Assembly (NCBI GenBank): GCA_934157205.1
Contig: CAKPHJ010000004.1
Location: 7,206-71,205, forward strand
DNA length: 64,000 nucleotides
Reading direction: 5' to 3'
DNA from: an uncultured Clostridia bacterium
GTDB taxonomy: Bacteria > Bacillota > Clostridia > TANB77 > CAG-508
In this document: piece by piece, positions 53,015 through 64,000 of the stretch
How positions within the stretch are numbered: position 1 is the first letter of the stretch
How the letters are laid out: each line of letters starts with the position of its first letter
Made by a program: the position numbers and the translations under genes
The notes under the pieces: generated by a model
The model's input: the letters and a program-made list of their open reading frames with translations, nothing else
Database searches by the model: none
Told to the model about the DNA's origin: nothing

Positions 53015-53320
53015 TTATAGAAAATAAATTCCATTATTTTGAGCATTTGCATTTACTCCACCAAAACCTTTTAAATGCTCAGATTTTTTTAATTCTGTTT
53101 CAAAATTTTTAAATTCTTTATATCCCAAAAAACGATTTAGATTTTTTGTAGATATACCTGTTTTACCTGATATTGATTCTAATGAATTTTGTAATCCGTT
53201 TTCTTTTATATATGTTTTAAATGTTGAAAATTCTGCTCCATCTTTTACTGAACATTTAGGGCATACATTTCCATTTGCTACATAAAAACTTCCACATCTT
53301 CCACATCTATTTAAATCCAT
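53015..53320 (-). CDS. Zinc-ribbon/HTH protein (YvyF-like)
   Basis: 101 residues: CGRCGSFYVANGNVCPKCS zinc ribbon, then a helical region with SISGKTGISTKNLNRFLGY that looks like a winged-helix. Resembles the YvyF-type regulators of Firmicutes in plan; no flagellar genes here. The ATG after GGAGG is chosen. Confidence 0.55.
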   Translation of the reverse strand: MDLNRCGRCGSFYVANGNVCPKCSVKDGAEFSTFKTYIKENGLQNSLESISGKTGISTKNLNRFLGYKEFKNFETELKKSEHLKGFGGVNANAQNNGIYFL

Positions 53321-53402
53321 TTTTATTCCTCCATTCATCTTTTGACAATTTTCTTAATTCTTTTTGTATTTTATCATAGTTTTTTTTTATTATCAAGATT
53401 AA

Positions 53403-53690
53403 TTATTTTTTTTCTACAATTTCGACTATATCTGATATATATTCTCCTATAATAGGTATATTTAATGAAACTATTCTTTGTAAAAACATTAATAAAATTG
53501 CTGTTATTACACTAACACCTATTCCTATTCCTACACCTCTAAAAATACCTGCCATAAGATTTCTAATAATTAAATCTTTTTTATTTCCAATTAAATATGA
53601 CATTTCTACAAAATTCCCCTCTTGTAATATCTTATTTAATTGATTTATTGCTTTTTCTAATTTTTTATATTTTTTATTTTTTAACCACAT
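53403..53690 (-). CDS. DUF5665-like small membrane protein
   Basis: 95 residues: charged coil (KYKKLEKAINQLNKILQEG), then NLMAGIFRGVGIGIGVSVI, a glycine-rich membrane helix and a second hydrophobic stretch. The pattern R-x-x-x-x-G-x-x-R-G-x-G-x-x-x-G is that of DUF5665. Function unknown. Confidence 0.6.
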   Translation of the reverse strand: MWLKNKKYKKLEKAINQLNKILQEGNFVEMSYLIGNKKDLIIRNLMAGIFRGVGIGIGVSVITAILLMFLQRIVSLNIPIIGEYISDIVEIVEKK

Positions 53691-53731
53691 AAAAATCCAC
53701 CTTAATTATATGGTGGATTTTTTTGTTTTTT

Positions 53732-56641
53732 TTATTCATTTTCAGTTGATATATCTGTAGTATTTGTGCTATTTGTTTCTTCTATTTCATTGCTTGATTC
53801 ACTTTTTGATTTATCTTTTTCTATTTGACTCTTTTTCTTTTCTTCATCTTCTTTAACATTTTCTAATGATGCTATTAAATCTTGTAATTTTTTTATGTCT
53901 TTCCCCATCATTTCCCAATCTTTATTATTACTTGATTCATTTAGGTTTTTATTCGCTTTTATTATTGCTTCAATTAGACCATTTACATCGTCTGTATTTT
54001 CTACTTCAATATCTACAGCATATTTTGATAGTAAATTTTCTAATGCTTTTGTCATATTATCTCCCATTGCAACTTTATTTCCAGAAGCCACTACAACCTT
54101 TTTAAGAATAGGTATTTCTGATTCATTAAGCATCGTTTGATAAATTGGTTCTACATATAGTAATGTGTTTTCTATTGGAACAATTATCATTTGTTTTGTT
54201 AATTTTGTGCCAGTAGTATTTAGTGAATCTAATTCTTTTGAAATTGCTTCGTCTTCTTCTATTTGCTTATCTAATTGCATTGGTCCTACTATATTGCTAT
54301 CTGCCGAGAATTTATATAGTTTCAAATTATTTGATGTTCCAGATGTAGATCCAACTAAATATGATATTATATTTTGTTTTTCGTCTGGAGTATATAATTG
54401 TACAAGTCCTAATGTTTCACCATCTGGTGCTTTTAACATTGTGTAATATGGACTCATATATGTTCCAGTAGATTTTGTAGATTTTACACTATTATATTTA
54501 GATATATCCCATAAATCATCTGCTCTATATAGTACTTCTGGTTTTACATTATGATATGTTTTTAAAACTTCTGCTTGAACTCCATATAAGAATTCTGGAT
54601 ATACAAAATGTTTTGAAATATCTTCTGGAATTTGTTCATCTATATCCATAAATAAGTCTTTATAAATATTTCTATATGCCATTGCTATTGGATCTGTTCT
54701 GTCTGTAATATAATAAGAGATTGTACCATCATAACTATCTATTAAAACTTTTACTGAATTTCTAATGTAATTGATATTTTCTCTTATTCCGTCATGTTCA
54801 ATTGTTGTATATTGTGCATATGGATATTTTGAAGATACAGTATATGCATCTATTACCCATATTATTTTTCCTTCATCATTTATAACTGTATAAGGATTTT
54901 CATCATAAATTAAGTAAGGCATTGCTTTTTTTGCTCTGCTTATTATTTCTCTATTTATTAATATTTTGCTTTCACTTGTAATTTCTTTTGAAAATGCTAA
55001 ATTTAAATCACCTTTTTTAATTCCTAAAATTAGTCGATCTAAGAATCCTAGTTGTAAACCAGCTTCTCCATTGTATGTAGAAGTATAGTCTGTTCCATTT
55101 TCATCTGTATAATCATATTCTTGTTTGTTTATAGCATTTGTTGCTATTATTTCTTTTGTGTCTCTTCCAAAATAAATTCTAGGTTGTGATATTTTAATTT
55201 GTTCATCACTTCCTGAAATATCTTTTTGTATGTATTTAATATTGCCTGTTTCATTACTTTCAGATGCTACTGTTATTATTTCACCCATACCATGTGTATA
55301 TTCATATGTTTTGTTTGTATAAGTTCTTCCTGAACTTAAAATTTCTCTTGGTGCCAAATATACTAGTGTATTTTCACCATTTATTTCGTATTGTGCTAAA
55401 TTAGCATTTCTATATGAAAAATATCCAGTTTCTGTTTGATTATCTTTTAAAGTTTTTACAACCGCTTCTTTGCTTATAACAGGAATATTATTTATAACAT
55501 TAGCATTTTTGCTTATTTCTTCACTTGTTATTGTTCCTGAATTTGTTATGTTTTCTTCTTCAATGTTTATGTTGTATGCACTTTTAGTATTTTTTATATT
55601 TTCAGATATATATTCTTTTTCTTTGTCTAATTCGTTTGTTCTAACATAACCTGCATCAAATATTACCATAACTACAAATAATGCAACCAAGTAGCATGGT
55701 ATTACTGCCAAATTTTTTAATACTTTCCCTGTATTTCCTTGTTTAAAGAATTTTAATGCTCTATATGCAAATATAACAATTACAATTGAAAATATAATAT
55801 ATCCCCATAATTTTATTGTTGTATCTGTCATTCCAGCACCTACTAAGTCTAAATCTTCATTTACGCTTAATAATTTACCAAATAGTATATTTTGTGTGTT
55901 TAATAATGTAAAAATTGCAATTCCTATAACTAAAAATAATACATTTCTAGATAATTTTTTAAAAAATAAACCATCTTTTAACATTTTTCCATCTATTCCG
56001 TCAAAATACATGTTAAAAACAATTACATAATATAGTGCCATATATAATGAAAGTCCTACCATTAATATTATAAAATAAAGTACAAACATTTCTATAACTG
56101 GTTTTTGAAGCATATAATATGCTATATCTAAATTAAATACAGAATCTTGTATTCCAAATGATGTGCCATTTATCATAAGCATTATTTTTTGCATAAAAAC
56201 AACTGAAACTACAATACTTGCTATTACAGATATTACTAACGCTAGAGATTTGTTTAATAATTTTGGCATTTCTTTTTTTTCTTTTTCAAAAAATGGTTTT
56301 AATCCTTTTTTTATGCCTCTATTAGTAAAATATATTGCTATATATAGTAGTATAAAATTTATTCCCATAATAACATATTTATATATTATGTTTGTAAAAA
56401 ACACACTTGTGTATTTTTCCCCCAACTCTATGTATTCTAAGTAACTTCCTCTAAGTCCTACATAACTTACTATTGCAAATATTAAAATAAACAACATTAC
56501 TAATAGCATTCTTGTTTTTTTGCTGTCTTTTTTTATTCTTTTTCTTGTTTCTTTTGTATTAGCTGTGTCCATTATTGTTTCTTGTTTTGGCTTACTTTTT
56601 TGCTCTTCAACTTTTTTTGTTGCTTCATTATTTTTTTCCAC
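53732..56641 (-). CDS. UPF0182-family large membrane protein
   Basis: About 969 residues. Seven N-terminal membrane helices (to about residue 330), a large extracytoplasmic domain with AQYTTIEHDGIRENINYIRNSVK and the UPF0182 pattern YSYDGTISYYITDRTDP-like, then an acidic K/S/E tail. COG1615 family, function unknown. The GTG start four codons into the frame is preferred: AAAGGA overlaps the upstream ATG but lies 12 bases before GTG; the ATG remains possible. GAC GGA occurs twice out of frame. Confidence 0.82.
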   Translation of the reverse strand: MEKNNEATKKVEEQKSKPKQETIMDTANTKETRKRIKKDSKKTRMLLVMLFILIFAIVSYVGLRGSYLEYIELGEKYTSVFFTNIIYKYVIMGINFILLYIAIYFTNRGIKKGLKPFFEKEKKEMPKLLNKSLALVISVIASIVVSVVFMQKIMLMINGTSFGIQDSVFNLDIAYYMLQKPVIEMFVLYFIILMVGLSLYMALYYVIVFNMYFDGIDGKMLKDGLFFKKLSRNVLFLVIGIAIFTLLNTQNILFGKLLSVNEDLDLVGAGMTDTTIKLWGYIIFSIVIVIFAYRALKFFKQGNTGKVLKNLAVIPCYLVALFVVMVIFDAGYVRTNELDKEKEYISENIKNTKSAYNINIEEENITNSGTITSEEISKNANVINNIPVISKEAVVKTLKDNQTETGYFSYRNANLAQYEINGENTLVYLAPREILSSGRTYTNKTYEYTHGMGEIITVASESNETGNIKYIQKDISGSDEQIKISQPRIYFGRDTKEIIATNAINKQEYDYTDENGTDYTSTYNGEAGLQLGFLDRLILGIKKGDLNLAFSKEITSESKILINREIISRAKKAMPYLIYDENPYTVINDEGKIIWVIDAYTVSSKYPYAQYTTIEHDGIRENINYIRNSVKVLIDSYDGTISYYITDRTDPIAMAYRNIYKDLFMDIDEQIPEDISKHFVYPEFLYGVQAEVLKTYHNVKPEVLYRADDLWDISKYNSVKSTKSTGTYMSPYYTMLKAPDGETLGLVQLYTPDEKQNIISYLVGSTSGTSNNLKLYKFSADSNIVGPMQLDKQIEEDEAISKELDSLNTTGTKLTKQMIIVPIENTLLYVEPIYQTMLNESEIPILKKVVVASGNKVAMGDNMTKALENLLSKYAVDIEVENTDDVNGLIEAIIKANKNLNESSNNKDWEMMGKDIKKLQDLIASLENVKEDEEKKKSQIEKDKSKSESSNEIEETNSTNTTDISTENE

Positions 56642-56689
56642 TAATAACCACATTCCTTTCTAATTTGATATTAAATTATTTTGTACTTT

Positions 56690-57596
56690 TTAAATTATTG
56701 CTTTTACAAAATCTTCAGAATTAAACACTTCCATGTCATCTATTTGTTCTCCAACACCTATAAATTTAACTGGAATTTTATTTTCTTCTACAATTCCTAT
56801 AACAACACCGTCCTTTTGCTGTTCCATCTAATTTAGTTAATACAAGACCTGTAATATCTGCTTCTTCTTTAAATGCTTTAACCTGTGAAATAGCATTTTG
56901 ACCTGTTGTTCCATCTATTACTAATAAAACTTCTTTATCTGCTTCAGCCATTTCTCTGTTAATTATTTTTTGTATTTTGCTTAATTCATCCATTAAATAT
57001 TTTTTATTGTGTAATCTTCCAGCTGTGTCTACAATTAATACATCTGCATTTTTTTCTTTAGTTATTTTTATTGCATCATATACAACTGAAGCTGGGTCTA
57101 CGCCTTCTTTTCTTTTTACAATATCTGCTGAAGCTCTATTTGCCCATATTTCTAATTGTTCTACAGCTGCTGCTCTAAAAGTATCTGCTGCTGCTACAAC
57201 AACTTTTTTCCCATTTTTAACTAGCCTATTAGCTATTTTTCCAATAGATGTTGTTTTTCCTACACCATTTACTCCTATAACTAAAATAACAGATGGTTTT
57301 GTGTTTAAATGTAAATTTACATCAGTTACATCTAATATTTTTTGCATTTCTTCTCTTAATGCTTTTTTTACATCTTCCTCATCTTGTATTTTTTCTTTTT
57401 TTATTTTATTTCTTAAATTATCTATTATTTTTATTGATGTTTCCATTCCAATGTCTGACATTATTAATATTTCTTCTAATTCTTCTAGAAAATTTTCGTC
57501 TACTTTTCTAAAGTTGCTAAATACATTGTTTATTTTTTCATCAAATGCTTCTTTTGTTTTGTTCATTCCTTGTTTTAATTTTTCAAAAAATCCCAT
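56690..57596 (-). CDS. ftsY: Signal recognition particle receptor FtsY with CGGT four-base glycine site
   Basis: SRP GTPase docking ribosomes to the membrane. N domain MGFFEKLKQGMNKTKEAF, G1 GVNGVGKTTSIGKIA, DTAGRLHNK, TKLDGTAKG. At 56807-56810 GGA CGG TGT breaks the frame; CGGT as glycine gives LDGTAKGGVVIGIVEEN, the family's invariant TAKGG closing loop, and the frame continues through VKFIGVGEQIDDMEVFN to TAA at 56690. Joined length 301 residues. Start set at the ATG after AGAGG, not the longer frame from 57686. Confidence 0.94.
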
Positions 57597-57758
57597 TTCG
57601 TGTTTTCCTCTTTTCTTTGCATTTTGGAGCAAGTGTTGTAGATATTTACAACTTTCTTTCTCGTCATTGATTGATGCTACGGTCAATCATGTTGTATATA
57701 GATTAACAGATTATTAAAAAAAATTCAAGATATTTAATACAAAACATTATAAAAAACA

Positions 57759-57785
57759 AAGGAGTCAGCAAAAGCTGACCCCCTT
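57759..57785 (-). terminator. Terminator of the orphan gene at 57809
   Basis: Minus strand GGGGTCAGCTTTTGCTGACTCC followed by TTTGTTTTTT. Confidence 0.85.
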
Positions 57786-57808
57786 GTTGGTATACTCTTT
57801 TTCTTACA

Positions 57809-58057
57809 TCACATAGTTACATAGAAACCACCTTCCTCAAATCCATGACTCTTCAGAAGTCTCAACACCTCATCTGTAGAGGATGTCATGTAAATATTGC
57901 CATTATACACAAAGGCAGTATTCCCATTCTTCTCAGCATACAGTCCATCGTGCACCTCCTCTGGATTGTGCACCTTAAACAGCAACTTGTACATACCTTC
58001 GACGCAGATTGACACCTCAATAAGTTCTTCAATGTTGTTGTAAGAAAATTTTGCCAT
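57809..58057 (-). CDS. Hypothetical 82-residue protein, higher GC than neighbours
   Basis: Begins MAKFSYNNIEELIEVS, with AAGGAGG before the ATG. Contains VEGMYKLLFKVHNPEEVHDG and an ending HGFEEGGFYVTM. No transmembrane segment. Third-position G/C (CTC, GAC, TGC, GTG) is clearly higher than in flanking genes. Flanked by its own strong terminator. Not recognised; like 46119-46373 it looks acquired. Confidence 0.6.
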   Translation of the reverse strand: MAKFSYNNIEELIEVSICVEGMYKLLFKVHNPEEVHDGLYAEKNGNTAFVYNGNIYMTSSTDEVLRLLKSHGFEEGGFYVTM

Positions 58058-58280
58058 ATTTTTTTCCTCCTTGGGCAATTGCCCCATATAAAAGATGAAC
58101 AAAGATGTAACGGAATTGTATGTAGACAAGTGTTACATCACTTACAATTGTATTATACTATATTTACATAAAATCGTCAAGTTGTATGCGACAGTTTTTT
58201 GCATTTTATTTTTTTAGTATTCTATATTGATTTTTTAGTAATTACATATTATAATTTGCCTATAATAAAAGTAAGTATTT

Positions 58281-58356
58281 GCCATTATAGCTCAGTTGGT
58301 AGAGCAACGGATTCGTAACCCGGAGGTCGCAAGTTCGATTCTTGCTAGTGGCACCA
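58281..58356 (+). tRNA. tRNA-Thr (anticodon CGU)
   Basis: 76 nt, CCA encoded. Acceptor GCCATTA/TAGTGGC, D arm GCTC/GAGC, T arm GCAAG/CTTGC, loop TTCGTAA. The anticodon stem ACGGA/CCCGG has only three standard pairs, with A-G at 27-43 and A-C at 31-39. Thr identity is supported by the acceptor start G-C, C-G and by U36/G35. Confidence 0.88.
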
Positions 58357-58393
58357 AAATTATACAATTATATAAAAGAAAGAGGAAATTTAA

Positions 58394-60157
58394 ATGAAAA
58401 AATTAAAAAACAAAAATTTTATTAATTACATTATTATTCTTTTATTTTCATTAGTTATGTGTATTCCATTGTTTCAATCTGGCATACATACAGGTCATGA
58501 TGGTGATTTTCATATTTCACGTACAATTGGCACATTAGAGCAACTTTCAAATGGAAACAGTCCTTTTATTGTTTCTCGTTTTTCAAATAATTTAGGCTTT
58601 GCATGGAATTTATTTTATCCACCTGTTTCAACACTTATTAATGTATTTTTTGCATTTTTAACGGGAAATGTTGTAACCGCAATGAAAATATTTATTTTTA
58701 TAACTTTTCTTTGTTCTGGTTTTTCTATGTATAAACTTGTAAAAACTATAACAAATAATAATTTAGCTTCATTAATAGCTAGTATTTTTTACATGATTGC
58801 TCCATATAGACTACTAAATGCTTACACTAGACTTGCAGTTGGTGAAATGGTAAGTTTTATTTTTATACCTATTATATTCAGAGGTGTTTATTATTTACTA
58901 AATGGAGAAACCAAAAAATCATACTTATATGTTTTAGGAACAATAGGTCTTGTATTATCTCACAATATTAGCACACTATTAACATTTATATTAGGTTTTA
59001 TTTATGTTTTAATTAATATAAAAAAATTGAAAGACAAAACAATCCTAAAAAATTTTTGTATTTCAACACTTGTAATTATTTTGTCAGTTTTGTTTTTTGA
59101 AGTTCCTCTTCTAGAACAAAAGTCAAGTGTAGAATTAGAAGTTTTTAAATATGGAAAAATGTACAGCAATATGTCTGTAATGGGTCATGCATTAAATCCA
59201 TTACAACTATTATTTAAAAATAGCCCTGGTGCTGATTCATCTATGTATTTTTGTATTGGTATTCCTATTTTATTTGGATTACTTCTTACACCTTTTACAT
59301 ACAAACAAAATAAAAATAATAAAAACTATAAATATTTCTTAATTATTGGAATTGTTGCAACTATCATGTCTACTTTTATTTTTCCATGGTTTATTATGCC
59401 AGACATTTTATTAATGATACAATTCCCATGGAGAATGTTAGTTGTTGTAATACTTAGCTTTTCTATTATAAGCGGTATAAATATTTCTAATTTTATTGAC
59501 TTTTTAATTTTAAAAATTAAAGAAAAGAAAAATATTAAAAAATCTAATTTTGAATTTAAATTTAACTGTTTTGCTTTTTCTATTATAACAATTTTATCTT
59601 GTTTATACAGCTTAACTTTTGTGCAAAATTTAGATATGAAAATTGCTGATAATGCTTTTTACGAAGAACCTGAAATTATAGACCCTAAAAATCAAGTTAG
59701 TAGATATTCTTCATTTTTGGAATATTGGCCACAAAAAGCTATAAATTCTATTGATTATATTATTGAACGAGACAATAAAGTAAAATTGTTATCTGGAAAT
59801 TGCACTATAGAAAATGAAACAAAAACAAATGGAATTTTAGATTTTGATATAAATAATATTTCAGATAATACCACACTTGAACTACCCTATTTATTTTATA
59901 AAGGTTATGTAGTAACATACACTCCTACTAATACAAATGAAAAAATTATTTTAAACGTTTCTGAATCTGACAAAGGTTTAGTTCAGTTATCTGTCGATTC
60001 TTCTATAAATGGACATATTAATGTAGAATATCATGCTACAAAACTCCATAAAGTTTGCATTGTTATTTCACTTTTAACTATTTTAATATATGTTTCAATT
60101 ATAATTTTTAAAAATTGTAATAAAAACAAAATGTTTTATTTAAAAGATTCTAATTAA
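58394..60157 (+). CDS. Multi-pass membrane protein of the PTPS-related family
   Basis: 587 residues, about 10 membrane helices. The signature is IHTGHDGDFHISRTIG, then NLGFAWNLFYPPVSTLIN, typical of the '6-pyruvoyl-tetrahydropterin synthase-related' membrane family, a GT-C-like glycosyltransferase type. C-terminal extracytoplasmic beta-rich domain. Probably acts in cell-surface polysaccharide assembly; substrate not inferable. It follows tRNA-Thr directly and ends at a bidirectional terminator. Out-of-frame AGC GGT and ACG GGA strings leave the frame intact. Confidence 0.75.
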   Translation: MKKLKNKNFINYIIILLFSLVMCIPLFQSGIHTGHDGDFHISRTIGTLEQLSNGNSPFIVSRFSNNLGFAWNLFYPPVSTLINVFFAFLTGNVVTAMKIFIFITFLCSGFSMYKLVKTITNNNLASLIASIFYMIAPYRLLNAYTRLAVGEMVSFIFIPIIFRGVYYLLNGETKKSYLYVLGTIGLVLSHNISTLLTFILGFIYVLINIKKLKDKTILKNFCISTLVIILSVLFFEVPLLEQKSSVELEVFKYGKMYSNMSVMGHALNPLQLLFKNSPGADSSMYFCIGIPILFGLLLTPFTYKQNKNNKNYKYFLIIGIVATIMSTFIFPWFIMPDILLMIQFPWRMLVVVILSFSIISGINISNFIDFLILKIKEKKNIKKSNFEFKFNCFAFSIITILSCLYSLTFVQNLDMKIADNAFYEEPEIIDPKNQVSRYSSFLEYWPQKAINSIDYIIERDNKVKLLSGNCTIENETKTNGILDFDINNISDNTTLELPYLFYKGYVVTYTPTNTNEKIILNVSESDKGLVQLSVDSSINGHINVEYHATKLHKVCIVISLLTILIYVSIIIFKNCNKNKMFYLKDSN

Positions 60158-60166
60158 AAGAACAAA

Positions 60167-60205
60167 AAATAACCACATTGTTTGCAATAAGACAAGTGGT
60201 TATTT
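60167..60205. terminator. Bidirectional terminator between the PTPS-related gene and groEL
   Basis: AAATAACCAC and GTGGTTATTT arms around ATTGTTTGCAATAAGACAA, with A and T tracts on the two sides. Confidence 0.8.
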
Positions 60206-60234
60206 TTTTATTTATTTTACACACATTTTTTGTA

Positions 60235-61875
<1,641 letters not shown>

Positions 61876-61898
61876 TTAAATCATTCCTTATAAATATA

Positions 61899-61930
61899 TT
61901 TAGGTTTTTAACTTGGTTTTACCTATAAAC
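61899..61930 (-). promoter_or_regulatory. Hairpin leader motif before groEL
   Basis: Minus strand GTTTATAGGTAAAACC, then AAGTTAAAAACCTAAATA: outer GGTTT-like/AAACC pairing and inner GGT-AAA-ACC. 24 bases before the ATG, between groES and groEL. Confidence 0.6.
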
Positions 61931-61939
61931 ACATATTTT

Positions 61940-62298
<359 letters not shown>

Positions 62299-62363
62299 TA
62301 GTTTTTTGTTTTTTTTCACACAATATTCACATAGTCTAACCATAGACTTATATAATATATTCA

Positions 62364-62392
62364 TTGATTTTTTTATTTATTCCTGCTATAAT
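62364..62392 (+). promoter_or_regulatory. Promoter for the rluA-type gene
   Basis: TTGATT (62364-62369), 17 bases, TATAAT (62387-62392). The start codon at 62402 is only 9 bases after the -10, so the transcript is probably leaderless. Confidence 0.7.
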
Positions 62393-62401
62393 ACAAATGT
62401 T

Positions 62402-63278
62402 ATGAAAAAATTTATAGTTAATAAAAAATATAATGAAAAAAAATTAGATACGTTTTTATTTGATAATATTCCAAATCTATCTAAAAATTTATATTATCAA
62501 ACCTTAAGAAAAAAAGATATTAAAATAAATGGTAAAAGAATACATGAAAATACTATTATTTATGAAAATGATGAAATACAAGTATTTATAGCTGATAAAC
62601 TTCTAAATAACTTTATTGAACCAAAAATAATATTTGAAGATAAAAATATTTTAGTGATTAATAAACCATACAATATTGAAGTTACTGGAGAAAATAGTTT
62701 AAGTTCATATATACAAAAAAAATATCCTTTAACTTCTCCTATGCCATGTCACAGACTAGATAGAAATACAACAGGACTAGTTTTATATGCCAAAAACAAT
62801 GAAGCATTAAATATATTGTATGAAAAATTTAAAAACCATGAAATTGAAAAACATTATTTAGCTCTAGTTTATGGAATACCTAAAAATAAATTTCAAAAAT
62901 GTGAAGCTTATCTTTTTAAAGATAGAAAAAAATCTCAATCATATATATCTTCTTCATATAAAAAAGGGTATAAAAAAATAATCACAACATATACTTTGTT
63001 AAAACAAAATAGTGATAATACTTCTCTTTTAGATGTACAAATTGAAACAGGCAAAACACACCAAATACGTGCTCACTTAGCATATCTTGGACTACCTATT
63101 ATAGGAGATCGGAAAATATGGAATTAATCAAATAAATAAAAAATTTGGCAAAAAATATCAAATGTTATCTAGCTATATAATAAAATTTAACTTTATTACA
63201 GATAGTGGAATATTAAACTATCTTAATGGTTTAGAAATACATTTACCATCATCACAACTAGATAATAGTTTTATGTAA
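62402..63278 (+). CDS. RluA-family pseudouridine synthase with CGGA four-base glycine site
   Basis: 291 residues joined. S4-like N-terminus (KKFIVNKKYNEKKLDTFLFD), catalytic aspartate motif HRLDRNTTGLVLYAKN, IETGKTHQIRAHLAYLGLPI. At 63110-63113 GAT CGG AAA ends in AAT TAA; CGGA as glycine gives IIGDGKYGINQINKKFG, the family's GDxxYG motif, and the frame runs to TAA 63276-63278. The start ATG is the first after the promoter; the longer frame from 62306 passes through it. Which uridines it modifies is not inferable. Confidence 0.9.
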
Positions 63279-63360
63279 AATGTAAATATATGTAGTTACT
63301 ATTCTCATTTATATTTTATATTACCAATAATGGTTTTATTATAATATTATACTATTTCTA

Positions 63361-63389
63361 TTGATAATTAACAATAAAAATAGTATAAT
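63361..63389 (+). promoter_or_regulatory. Promoter for ssrA and the unusual tRNA-Gly
   Basis: TTGATA (63361-63366), 17-base spacer, TATAAT (63384-63389), 14 bases before the mature tmRNA. No other promoter or terminator separates ssrA from the tRNA. Confidence 0.8.
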
Positions 63390-63402
63390 ATATATTGTAC
63401 TT

Positions 63403-63759
63403 GGGGATGTAATGGTTTCGACATATTACTAGAAAAATAAATTGCAAGTAGTGGATGGTTGCTTTGGCCACTTAAAAAAAGCAAAATTAAAAACAAACGC
63501 TGATAACGAAGAATTAGCATTAGCTGCCTAAGTGTAGCTAGGTTTTCAATAAATGCCCTACTCATTTTTTGAAGATCTCATAATTAGTAGGAAACAAGGC
63601 TATTTTTGCTTTTGAAATAGCTGGTATTTTTAAAAGCTATATTATATTTTAACCTGTTTATCGGTGAATTTATAATGAATTTTAATAGATAAACTAAACT
63701 TGTAGATATTTATTTGGAAGGTATTATGGACAGGAGTTCGACTCTCCTCATCTCCACCA
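63403..63759 (+). ncRNA. ssrA: Transfer-messenger RNA
   Basis: Starts GGGGATGTAATGGTTTCGAC and ends with the tRNA-like TTCGACTCTCCTCATCTCCACCA; acceptor GGGGATG pairs with CATCTCC. The tag frame at 63481-63531 reads AKLKTNADNEELALAA and stops at TAA, ending in the ALAA degradation signal for ClpXP. tmRNA rescues stalled ribosomes; its immediate neighbour is the four-base tRNA-Gly. Confidence 0.96.
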
Positions 63760-63789
63760 ATATCAATTTATTTTGGTACTATTGTATAT

Positions 63790-63864
<75 letters not shown>

Positions 63865-63901
63865 AAGATAAAATCGTCGCACCAATGTGACGTTAATGAT
63901 T

Positions 63902-63930
63902 AAATCAATCTGAAAAGATTGATTTTTTTG
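63902..63930 (+). terminator. Terminator after the tRNA-Gly
   Basis: AAATCAATC and GATTGATTT arms with TGAAAA loop and a T tract; ends the ssrA-tRNA transcript. Confidence 0.85.
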
Positions 63931-63961
63931 TGCGTTATTGCAAAGAAAGGTGTGATGTGAT

Positions 63962-64000
63962 ATGATTAAAATAATTAAAAAGAAAATCAATATGAGTGAT
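63962..64000 (+). CDS. Start of an unidentified gene (partial)
   Basis: ATG preceded by AAAGAAAGGTGTGATGTGAT; the first 13 residues are MIKIIKKKINMSD. Cut by the window edge; no identification possible. Confidence 0.5.
   Translation, partial: MIKIIKKKINMSD

Noticed and set aside
57597..57686. N-terminal extension of FtsY
   Set aside because: The internal ATG has AGAGG at proper spacing and starts the typical MGFFEKL; the extension shows no ribosome-binding site or homology.
58281..58356. tRNA-Thr as another four-base decoder
   Set aside because: No frame breaks at ACG or related quadruplets were found; the loop TTCGTAA is the normal seven bases for Thr(CGU).

Overview
The window comes from a very AT-rich, Gram-positive-type genome, most likely an uncultured spore-forming Clostridia (Firmicutes). 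The grounds are the ctsR-mcsA-mcsB-clpC operon with CtsR boxes, a CIRCE element before groES-groEL, a PASTA kinase/PPM phosphatase pair, a FemAB-type peptidoglycan-bridge enzyme, and a 24-residue SpoVM-like peptide. No taxon can be fixed from sequence alone.

The main result is a decoding system. Eleven conserved genes (fabD, nth, rsgA, prpC, dxs, whiA, feoB, dnaE, tyrS, ftsY and an rluA-type pseudouridine synthase) are each broken by a +1 shift, at 14 sites in total. At every site an in-frame CGG is followed by A or T, and the conserved protein continues only if the four bases CGGA/CGGT are read as one glycine. Going through CGG on the coding strands by eye, I found no other in-frame CGG codon. 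Dozens of out-of-frame CGGA/CGGT strings (such as GAC GGA or GGC GGA) sit in genes with intact frames, which argues against a sequencing artefact. At the right end, 30 bases after ssrA (tmRNA), lies a glycine-type tRNA whose anticodon loop reads CTTCCGA(C). Its four bases UCCG are the exact complement of the quadruplet CGGA. I infer that CGG has been lost as an arginine codon and that this tRNA decodes CGGN as a four-base glycine codon.

Layout: 1-6.6 kb fatty-acid genes (fabD, fabH), a radical SAM protein, clpX, clpP, tig (minus strand). 6.8-9.7 kb rpmB, two small minus-strand genes including spoVM, nth and a bactofilin-like membrane protein. 9.8-19.3 kb rpe-rsgA-prkC-prpC, mutS2, ylmH, dxs. 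19.4-26.4 kb two small HTH genes, the clpC stress operon and enolase. 26.5-38.2 kb a VWA surface protein, recN, hemW, whiA, prmC, ftsH, alr, femX. 38.3-41.5 kb is an accessory block: HD-domain pseudogene, YhcG-type nuclease, membrane protein, serine-recombinase remnant, next to a tRNA Gly-Tyr-Met cluster. 41.5-57.6 kb carD, dut, feoAB, dnaE, amylase, tyrS, UPF0182 protein, ftsY. 57.8-64 kb a small orphan gene, tRNA-Thr, a multi-pass membrane protein, groEL/groES, rluA, ssrA and the unusual tRNA-Gly.

Repeats include a ~184-bp terminal-inverted-repeat element in two full copies plus fragments, and a short hairpin leader motif found about 25 nt upstream of the start codons of groEL, tyrS, hemW and the HD pseudogene. 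No CRISPR array, rRNA or intact insertion sequence was seen.
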